Source of the DNA: Thermofilaceae archaeon
Lineage (GTDB): Archaea; Thermoproteota; Thermoprotei; Thermofilales; B69-G16
Length of the DNA: 5,531 nucleotides
Direction of reading: 5' to 3'
NCBI GenBank assembly: GCA_027017165.1
Contig: JALURF010000042.1
Span: 9,907 to 15,437 of the forward strand
In this document: positions 1-4,984 of the stretch, in pieces
Layout of the letters: each line of letters starts with the position of its first letter
Numbering within the stretch: the first letter of the stretch is position 1
Translations under genes and position numbers: made by a program
The notes under the pieces: model-generated
Database searches by the model: none
Told to the model about the DNA's origin: nothing
Seen by the model: only the letters and a program-made list of their open reading frames with translations

Positions 1-894
1 TATTTCGTCGGCTATCTGATGTTTTCTAGGAGGTTCTGGAACTGCGATTCCATCTGCTAGAATTTTCTCCGGCTTTCTAGTTTTATAATTTGGATGTAGG
101 ATTTGGTAGACTGCTGTAAAACCTTCTGCTTGAACTCCGTATATTCTGGGTATTTCCTCTATAGCGCCCATGCTGAGCAAGTCTTTAAATCCTTTACATA
201 TGCCTAGGGCTAACCCTCCGCTTCCTACCGGAATTATTACAGCGTCTACGCCTCCTATCTGTTCGAAGGATTCGTATACTATCGTTTTCAAGCCTTCTAT
301 AAAGAAAGGATTCCATAGGTGGCCAGCATAGAAGCTTTTCTCGGCCGCTTTCAATGCTTCCTTGTTGACCTGTTCTCTATTTCCTCCTACTCGGACGACT
401 TCTGCGCCATAGCTTTTTATCTGTAGGATTTTAGCTTTAGGAGCTTTCTCTGGTACATATATACGGCATTTTACTCCCGCTGTTGCTGAGTATGCCGCTA
501 TAGCGGCTCCAGCGTTGCCCGACGAATCCTCAACGATCTCCCTAATCCCTATGCCTACTAAGTGGGATATGAGCGCTGAAGCTCCTCTATCCTTAAATGA
601 ACCAGTCGGATTTAAGTAGTCCAGTTTAAAGAAAAGTGTTGCATTTCGATAATCTTTAGTTATTATCGGAGTCCACCCTTCTCCGATAGAAATTAGGTAT
701 TTTTTGTCTATGGGTAATAATTCCCAGTACCTCCACATATTATATATGCGATTTTTTATTCTCTCAAAGTAATTCGCGCTTTCTTCCACGATGGTTAAAA
801 TATCTAAAAAGTTTCCGCATGAACATTTCCATATCTTTGACTTCAATGGGTATTCTTTCCCGCATTTAGGACATAAGAGTTTGAAGGATGTCAT
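1..894 (-). CDS. thrC: Threonine synthase-family PLP enzyme, C-terminus cut by window edge
   Basis: The visible 298 residues belong to a fold-type II PLP enzyme of the threonine synthase family, which makes threonine from O-phosphohomoserine in the cytoplasm. An N-terminal zinc ribbon is seen as C8-x2-C11 and C24-x-C26. The PLP Schiff-base lysine is K101 in NPTGSFKDRGAS. The substrate and cofactor loop SSGNAG is at 124-129, and the glycine-rich phosphate-binding loop PVGSGG is at 222-227. Family members are usually somewhat longer, so the missing part is the C-terminal end beyond the window. The start ATG is preceded in frame by a TAA 15 bp upstream (910-912) with no other Met between. It has no GGTG motif, so translation is probably leaderless. 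The PLP fold is secure. The exact substrate is less so, because EDSSGNAG and WNPFFIEG also occur in threonine synthase-like paralogues of unproven activity, so the symbol is tentative. Confidence 0.85.
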   Translation of the reverse strand, partial: MTSFKLLCPKCGKEYPLKSKIWKCSCGNFLDILTIVEESANYFERIKNRIYNMWRYWELLPIDKKYLISIGEGWTPIITKDYRNATLFFKLDYLNPTGSFKDRGASALISHLVGIGIREIVEDSSGNAGAAIAAYSATAGVKCRIYVPEKAPKAKILQIKSYGAEVVRVGGNREQVNKEALKAAEKSFYAGHLWNPFFIEGLKTIVYESFEQIGGVDAVIIPVGSGGLALGICKGFKDLLSMGAIEEIPRIYGVQAEGFTAVYQILHPNYKTRKPEKILADGIAVPEPPRKHQIADEI

Positions 895-915
895 ATAATG
901 TATTTTAAGTTACAG

Positions 916-926
916 TTTAATATTAA
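916..926 (-). promoter_or_regulatory. Putative TATA box for the PLP enzyme gene
   Basis: The minus strand reads TTAATATTAAA, centred 27 bp upstream of the A of the ATG at 894. This is where an archaeal TATA box would place transcription start at or next to the start codon. It overlaps the stop codon of the preceding gene. The absence of a Shine-Dalgarno motif before this ATG fits a leaderless transcript. The spacing and composition are seen; promoter function is inferred, because the whole spacer is AT-rich and no clear purine BRE is visible. Confidence 0.4.
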
Positions 927-1249
927 CATCTTCGAGATGGACATGTTTTGACGTAAAGAAGAGTTCCGTTCTCCAATAACCTATAGGTGAAAGCGCAACC
1001 TATTATCCTGTCCTCTTCTCCCAGATTTATAGTATTGTTGGTGAGATTCCAATACAATTTCTTGATTTCGATCAACCCTATATCGTCGAGTTTTCCGCTT
1101 AATGCAAATTTAGTTGCTTGAATTTCTGTGCATTTCCAAGCTTCTACGCTATATCTTAGAAATATGAATCTCGAGTTTGTGTAGAGGAAGAGCATAGAGG
1201 TTAACGCTATAACAAAGATTAACACTGTGGCTAAGGCGTCTAGCCTCAA
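923..1249 (-). CDS. Single-span pilus-operon protein, possible minor pilin (108 aa)
   Basis: I do not recognise a named family. Residues 5-23 are a continuous hydrophobic segment right after MRLD, followed by about 85 mostly polar residues, which gives a small protein anchored by its N-terminus. This shape fits a minor pilin, pseudopilin or TadE-like protein, although no K/R-G cleavage site precedes the hydrophobic stretch. Four cysteines (C40, C85, C103, C108) and sequons at N68, N71 and N94 suggest an exposed, possibly disulphide-bonded domain; the chain ends CPSRRC. The start is TTG at 1249-1247, which overlaps the upstream TGA as TTGA. A GGTG motif at 1260-1257, 7 nt upstream, supports it. 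The overlap implies translational coupling with the platform protein. It is the last gene of the pilus unit. The coding call is fairly sure; the role is inferred from shape and position. Confidence 0.75.
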   Translation of the reverse strand: MRLDALATVLIFVIALTSMLFLYTNSRFIFLRYSVEAWKCTEIQATKFALSGKLDDIGLIEIKKLYWNLTNNTINLGEEDRIIGCAFTYRLLENGTLLYVKTCPSRRC

Positions 1250-2481
1250 ACTGCTACACCCAGTAGGCTTGGTGTTAGTGTGCGCGCTAAGTCAAATGCT
1301 ATTAACATTAGTAAGGAGATGAATGGCAGGTATAGGAAAGAGTACAAAGGGTTGCCTTCCCTGCTCGATGACGTAGAAATTGAGAGAGAAGACGCATTTA
1401 AGGCTAATACAACATCTAAGACTCCTTCTAGTCTCTCTACGACGCTTCTGCTTGGAATATAGATTCCAGCGTATCCGAAGGTGGGTAGTGAGGCGAAATA
1501 CTCGAGAACTATGAGGATTATCCCGTAGATTAGTGCCACTACCCCGGCTTCGATAGAGGCGTAGATCAACATTACCAGCGTTTTAGACCGGAGTTTTTTA
1601 AAAGCTTCATAGTACCTGCTTACGAAATTTTCTAGTCTTTGGACGTATTCTCTAACTCTACTTCCGCTGTATATAGTTAGAAAGTAGAGAGCGGTGGTAG
1701 CGGCCGCTGCTACGCCGTACCATTTATCGCTTAGAAGGTAGTCCGGGTCATCTATTCCTAAACACTTGAAAATGTTAAATGGGCAAGCGGCGGCTTTTCT
1801 AACTAAAGATAAGGCTTCTTCTAAGGTGTTTCTCAGTTTTTTAATATCTGAGTATAATAGTATAGATAGCGGGAGAGAAAAAATCAGCGATGCTAGTATT
1901 GGCTTATCGAAGCTAAGATAGCTGAGCGCAATATATCCGAGTGGAATTAGGAGAAATAGGAGAAATTTATGTTTGTGACGTATAGGTAGGTGCATTTCTA
2001 ACGGGTAGATGGTTAGTCCTATGAAGCTCGCTGGCAATGCTAAGAGTGAAAAAGCGATAAGCGATATCAAGGCTGCCTCTCCGTTAGTGAAGAAGAGTAC
2101 GCTTGCTATGATACTGGGCATTAATGTAGTAAAGACGGATATAAACTGATAGAATTGTGATATATTGTGATCCGCTAGTTCGAGGCTCACTTCTACATCT
2201 TTTAACTCTTGCTCAAAACTCCGTACAAGTATTTCTCTATCTCCAGAGATCTGAGATTCATAAGCGGCTTTTAGAACCTTCTTGAGACGACTGCTATAAC
2301 CTTTTTCCGATCCTTTTTCGAGAATGGAATCTAAGTCTCCTGCATAATCCAGTTTCCCCATCTCCTTTAGCTTGTATAAAGTCGTAAGAGGGGGAAGGGG
2401 GGAAGACGCTAAGAGAATATAAAGAGGGAGAGCCTCAGTCTCACTTCTAAGCCATTCGGAAATTTTTAAAAAAATAGACAT
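1246..2481 (-). CDS. TadC/FlaJ-type pilus membrane platform protein (T2SF family)
   Basis: This 411-residue polytopic membrane protein fits the GspF/TadC/FlaJ group, the inner-membrane platform on which the secretion ATPase acts to build the pilus. The layout is a cytoplasmic helical T2SF-like domain at about 15-105, then membrane segments near 108-132, 136-158, 172-189 and 191-211. A second cytoplasmic helical domain follows at about 213-300, with final membrane segments near 302-328 and 380-397. Two helical domains alternating with membrane pairs is the usual archaeal architecture, though many FlaJ proteins are longer. The loop at 333-375 is probably extracytoplasmic and ends in a Ser-rich stretch. 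The ATG at 2481 has GGTGA at 2492-2488, 6 nt upstream, and lies 11 bp after the pilin stop. The family is assigned from topology and operon position next to the ATPase, since these proteins conserve little sequence. Confidence 0.85.
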   Translation of the reverse strand: MSIFLKISEWLRSETEALPLYILLASSPLPPLTTLYKLKEMGKLDYAGDLDSILEKGSEKGYSSRLKKVLKAAYESQISGDREILVRSFEQELKDVEVSLELADHNISQFYQFISVFTTLMPSIIASVLFFTNGEAALISLIAFSLLALPASFIGLTIYPLEMHLPIRHKHKFLLFLLIPLGYIALSYLSFDKPILASLIFSLPLSILLYSDIKKLRNTLEEALSLVRKAAACPFNIFKCLGIDDPDYLLSDKWYGVAAAATTALYFLTIYSGSRVREYVQRLENFVSRYYEAFKKLRSKTLVMLIYASIEAGVVALIYGIILIVLEYFASLPTFGYAGIYIPSRSVVERLEGVLDVVLALNASSLSISTSSSREGNPLYSFLYLPFISLLMLIAFDLARTLTPSLLGVAV

Positions 2482-2487
2482 TTAAAA

Positions 2488-2492
2488 TCACC
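2488..2492 (-). promoter_or_regulatory. Shine-Dalgarno site of the platform protein gene
   Basis: GGTGA lies directly after the pilin stop codon and 6 nt before the ATG at 2481. It matches the GGAGGTGATCC complement of the archaeal 16S 3' end. The same GGTG core precedes the pilin and the 108-residue gene, so it serves here as an internal standard for choosing starts. Confidence 0.75.
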
Positions 2493-2885
2493 TTAGCCTA
2501 GAACTTCAACTGTTATTTTCTGTTCTCCATCCGGTGTTCTGACTATCCCAGGAATACTCTCGCCCACGGTGAAAACTCCGCCCGTTAGGTCGATTACCAC
2601 GTTTATCGCCTCGCCTTTGGCTATCGAGACTGTTTGACTGCCCGTGGCGCCGTTAGCGAGTACGACGGTTATCGTTCCGCTAAAATCTTCGGTCCCATCA
2701 TTGCGTAAAGTCATGTAGAGGCTTGAGCCTACTACGTAGGCTCCTGGCTCTGCGTAGATGAGCGGTTTCTTTACGGCGCTGCTCGTTGTGGCTATGACGT
2801 ACCAGGATACGAGAGCCGCTGATACTAAGAAGGCTACGACGACGAGGACTACTACTATCGGCGGGACTCCGCCTTTTCTATTCAT
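2493..2885 (-). CDS. Archaeal type IV pilin with class III signal peptide (130 aa)
   Basis: This is the pilus subunit, made as a prepilin and cleaved by a preflagellin-peptidase-type enzyme that is not encoded here. From this start the protein opens MNRKG followed by GVPPIVVVLVVVAF. That is a basic n-region with an R-K-G site (cleavage probably after G5) and a long hydrophobic helix at about 10-30 that would form the filament core. The remaining 100 residues are rich in V, T, G and S with a beta-strand pattern, as in the pilin head domain of archaeal pili. There is no cysteine and no N-x-S/T sequon. An in-frame ATG at 2909 would add eight residues, but 2885 is preferred: GGTGA at 2894-2890 sits 4 nt upstream and gives a standard short signal peptide. 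Hand-counted GC over 2521-2760 is about 54%, higher than its neighbours, which may reflect codon choice for high expression. Confidence 0.88.
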   Translation of the reverse strand: MNRKGGVPPIVVVLVVVAFLVSAALVSWYVIATTSSAVKKPLIYAEPGAYVVGSSLYMTLRNDGTEDFSGTITVVLANGATGSQTVSIAKGEAINVVIDLTGGVFTVGESIPGIVRTPDGEQKITVEVLG

Positions 2886-2889
2886 TATT

Positions 2890-2894
2890 TCACC
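2890..2894 (-). promoter_or_regulatory. Shine-Dalgarno site that decides the pilin start
   Basis: GGTGA is placed 4 nt before the ATG at 2885 and downstream of the alternative ATG at 2909. Used as a ribosome site it selects the shorter pilin, whose N-terminus is a textbook class III signal. No comparable motif precedes 2909. Confidence 0.7.
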
Positions 2895-2914
2895 AAAAAT
2901 TGAGTTCATTAAAG

Positions 2915-2921
2915 TATAAAA
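2915..2921 (-). promoter_or_regulatory. Possible internal TATA box ahead of the pilin gene
   Basis: The minus strand reads TTTTATA in the 42-bp gap between the ATPase and pilin genes, the longest spacer within the operon. A start 24-26 bp downstream would fall at about 2892-2894, giving extra pilin transcript. A problem is that this start would begin on or inside the GGTGA site, and the upstream bases are not a purine-rich BRE. It is therefore only a candidate. Confidence 0.3.
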
Positions 2922-2927
2922 GCGAGA

Positions 2928-4142
2928 CTAGAAGTCGGATTCTTGAATTTTTCTCTTTAGGAATCGATATACCACATTAAAATCTCCGACCATCACTCTT
3001 TCGGGAAAAAGGCTTTTAAACCTCTCCTCTGATGCATGAATCCCTCTCTTATACAAAGCAACAAGTTTATCGTCGTGGGTAAAGTAGACACCTTCCACCT
3101 CTCTGCGGATAGCTCCTCCTATCAAAAACTTTTTCATAACTATAATACAATCTATGAGTTGCATCACCGTCTCCACAGTCGCATCGTGAATACTTTGCCT
3201 CATTAATTCAGCCATGCTAAAAACCGCTTTTTTGGCATCTGGAGAGTGGTAGGTGGTGAGTGCGGCTATTCCTAACCTTCCGGCTTCAACCCAACTCCAT
3301 ATTTCCTCTCCTCTCAACTCTCCTAATACCAAAATATCGGGCCTCTCGTAGCGCATACTTTGTCTAATAAGCATAGTAATTGGAGTATTTGGGCCCGCCT
3401 TACTATAGGCAATATTACTTACATCTCCTAAATAGATCTCTCTTACCTGCTCGATTACTGAAATTCTTAGGTGAGGAAAGAAAGCGATTATCTCTTTTAA
3501 CAAGCTAGACAATAATGTAGTTTTGCCTGAGCCCGCCGGACCAATTATCGCTACAACGCTCGGCCTTAGTACCATCATCAAAAGTCTAGCCGCTAAGACC
3601 GGGTTAACAATTTTGCAAAGTCTCGGTATATTTGCGATCTTCGTTGCCGTCATCTCTACATCGCCGCTGATTAGGGGGAGCTTAAAGTAGAGCCTCCAAC
3701 CGTCTATTTCAGCTTCAGATTGTGGCTTAGAATAGTCGATTTGGGCACCAGACTTTATAACCAATCTATTGATAGTTTTCTCGGGTTCGAAATTCTTTAT
3801 ATAGACTCTAAACCTCTTGCCTCCTATTGTAATCCAGACTCTATCTCCTCTAACGAAAATTTCTTGAGTTTCGGGAAGTTCTACTATAGGGGCTAACGCG
3901 CCCCACGTTGGGTTTCTCTCTAATGGATATACATAGACGACATCCTCATTAAAGACAAGCTTCCCGCTTTTACAGGTGATCACTTTCATGTAATCTTTAA
4001 CATCTACGAATTCTCTTTGGGAGAGACTATTCTCATTATCCACTCTGATGCCTTTTTTCTTCAGCTTTATCTTGACGCTGTCTTCCCCCTTCTTCTCCGC
4101 TTTCTCTAACTTCCTTTTTAGTAATTCGAAAGATCTAAGCAT
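2928..4142 (-). CDS. Pilus assembly ATPase, VirB11/GspE/TadA family
   Basis: This 404-residue hexameric-type secretion ATPase should drive pilin polymerisation from the cytoplasmic side of the platform protein. Walker A is GPAGSGKTT at 201-209 (K207). The Asp-box-like segment VIEQVREIYLG at 229-239 keeps acidic E231 and E235. Walker B is RPDILVLGELRGEE at 267-280 (E275). The His-box region TTYHSPDAKK at 296-305 carries H299. R126 in the NRLVIKSG segment is a candidate inter-subunit arginine. The first 60 residues are very basic, with Lys-rich runs at about 9-30, and replace the larger N-terminal domain of many GspE proteins; I see no tetracysteine zinc site. The ATG at 4142 follows the MinD-like stop by 2 bp, with GAGG 8 nt upstream inside that gene. 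All key catalytic motifs are intact, so it is probably an active motor. Which pilus subtype it serves is inferred from the neighbours. Confidence 0.93.
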   Translation of the reverse strand: MLRSFELLKRKLEKAEKKGEDSVKIKLKKKGIRVDNENSLSQREFVDVKDYMKVITCKSGKLVFNEDVVYVYPLERNPTWGALAPIVELPETQEIFVRGDRVWITIGGKRFRVYIKNFEPEKTINRLVIKSGAQIDYSKPQSEAEIDGWRLYFKLPLISGDVEMTATKIANIPRLCKIVNPVLAARLLMMVLRPSVVAIIGPAGSGKTTLLSSLLKEIIAFFPHLRISVIEQVREIYLGDVSNIAYSKAGPNTPITMLIRQSMRYERPDILVLGELRGEEIWSWVEAGRLGIAALTTYHSPDAKKAVFSMAELMRQSIHDATVETVMQLIDCIIVMKKFLIGGAIRREVEGVYFTHDDKLVALYKRGIHASEERFKSLFPERVMVGDFNVVYRFLKRKIQESDF

Positions 4143-4144
4143 AC

Positions 4145-4897
4145 TTAGCGCCTCAGAATAGTACCTATTTTAAGCAAGTTCCTTGAAATTCCGGATTCTT
4201 TACTTGAGCCTTTAGGTTTTAGAATTTCGAGAGCCAGCTCGACTAAACTTTCTTGAGTTCTTCGAGAAAGATTGAGGAGAACCGTTGTTAGATTTTCCGG
4301 AGAAAGTAGTGGGAGGTGAGGATCAAACGGTATTACAAGATATCTGACGTGAAATTCTCCTACTAAATTCTTGTACTTCTCAATTCCCAAATCCTTGTTT
4401 AACAAGGGTATGACTCTACACTTTCCAACGTAGGCTTTGCTTACCGAGCGTATAACTATGCTATTAGGGTTGTAGACTAGAACTGCTATATCGCAAGCGT
4501 CGATAAATAGGTTGTATTCTTCGTTTTGATATGCTGGAATATCTAAAATGGCTATATCGAAAAAACTTCCAATTTTTTTGAAAGCTTTTTCTATAACACC
4601 CGTTGAGATTTCTTGCAATTCTCCACTATTCGGTATTAAGTAAAAGCTTAGGTTTCTATCTTTGAGAGCCACTTCGCATTTTAATATAGCTTCCGTTATA
4701 GATCCTTTGTGTAAAACATCCCGGAGATAGGGAGGCGGGGGCATGTTCAATATCATATGAGAGCTATTTCCTTGAACACCGGTATCCACCAATATTACTC
4801 TCTTCCCTACCCCTGCGTAAAGAATTGTCAGTAGCACTGATATTGTTGATTTTCCGGTTCCGCCCTTACATCCTGAGGTTAAGCACACTTTAAGCAT
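4145..4897 (-). CDS. MinD/ParA-like ATPase with TadZ-like context (250 aa)
   Basis: This is a deviant-Walker P-loop ATPase of the MinD/ParA class. The deviant Walker A is CKGGTGKST at 10-18, with signature K11 and catalytic K16. Switch I reads VDTGVQGNSS at 37-46 and retains D38 but has G40 where MinD and Soj carry a catalytic aspartate. The Walker B/switch II region is FDIAILDIPAY at 113-123 (D119). PLLNKD at 164-169 and VIPFDPHLP at 188-196 are late core motifs of the class. The last 12 residues (239-250) form a basic, amphipathic segment like a MinD membrane-targeting helix. It is first in the pilus operon, 2 bp before the secretion ATPase, the place TadZ or CpaE has in bacterial Tad systems. 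The likely job is placing or regulating the pilus machine, but a general MinD role is possible. The purine run GGGAAG abuts the ATG, and a TATA-like box lies about 31 bp upstream. Confidence 0.88.
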   Translation of the reverse strand: MLKVCLTSGCKGGTGKSTISVLLTILYAGVGKRVILVDTGVQGNSSHMILNMPPPPYLRDVLHKGSITEAILKCEVALKDRNLSFYLIPNSGELQEISTGVIEKAFKKIGSFFDIAILDIPAYQNEEYNLFIDACDIAVLVYNPNSIVIRSVSKAYVGKCRVIPLLNKDLGIEKYKNLVGEFHVRYLVIPFDPHLPLLSPENLTTVLLNLSRRTQESLVELALEILKPKGSSKESGISRNLLKIGTILRR

Positions 4898-4923
4898 CTT
4901 CCCTTACGATATGTGAAGAAGGG

Positions 4924-4931
4924 TAAATAAG
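4924..4931 (-). promoter_or_regulatory. Putative TATA box of the pilus operon
   Basis: The minus strand reads CTTATTTA, centred about 31 bp upstream of the MinD-like ATG at 4897. Transcription would start near 4901-4903, leaving a leader of only a few bases. It is the best promoter candidate before the first gene of the unit. It lies between the inverted-repeat arm and the first direct repeat, so a bound regulator could block it. Confidence 0.45.
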
Positions 4932-4950
4932 CTAGGTAAATTGTGCTCGG

Positions 4951-4958
4951 CTTAAATT
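4951..4958 (+). promoter_or_regulatory. Putative TATA box of the divergent surface-protein gene
   Basis: CTTAAATT is centred about 30 bp before the ATG at 4985, which would place transcription start within a few bases of that codon. It overlaps the second copy of the TAAATTGTG direct repeat. There is no convincing Shine-Dalgarno motif before the ATG, which fits a near-leaderless message. The box is only AT-rich similarity and could be fortuitous. Confidence 0.35.
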
Positions 4959-4984
4959 GTGTTCTTCACAAGCTTGATGAGAAC

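Larger units (their letters stand above)
4912..4970. repeat. Paired 9-bp direct and 9-bp inverted repeats in the divergent promoter region
   Basis: Two perfect 9-bp repeat pairs lie in the 87-bp gap between the divergent genes. TAAATTGTG occurs at 4937-4945 and again at 4953-4961, a direct repeat with a 16-bp period. TGTGAAGAA at 4912-4920 is mirrored by TTCTTCACA at 4962-4970, an inverted repeat with 41 bp between the arms, flanking the direct repeats. The arms lie close to both start codons. The arrangement could be binding sites for a regulator that controls both genes. The repeats are seen directly; the function is inferred. Confidence 0.6.

Noticed and set aside
895..922. Transcription terminator between the 108-residue gene and the PLP gene
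   Set aside because: The gap is AT-rich but shows no T-run on the minus strand longer than three bases and no stem-loop, so a terminator cannot be supported.
1280..1462. Plus-strand open frame of 60 codons
   Set aside because: It lies wholly antisense to the platform protein gene, has no recognisable motif, and has no ribosome site that stands out. It is a shadow of the real gene.
2886..2909. Eight extra N-terminal codons on the pilin (start at 2909)
   Set aside because: The GGTGA site lies inside this stretch and points to the ATG at 2885, and the shorter form gives a standard class III signal.
2928..4142. Archaellum motor FlaI
   Set aside because: The ATPase is shorter than typical FlaI, with a small basic N-terminal region. 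The neighbours are a pilin and a MinD-like gene, not flaG, flaF or flaH, so a pilus motor fits better.
4943..4984. GTG start for the plus-strand surface protein
   Set aside because: It would put 14 mixed residues, including a cysteine and charges, before the signal helix. It would also begin inside the direct repeat and upstream of the TATA candidate.
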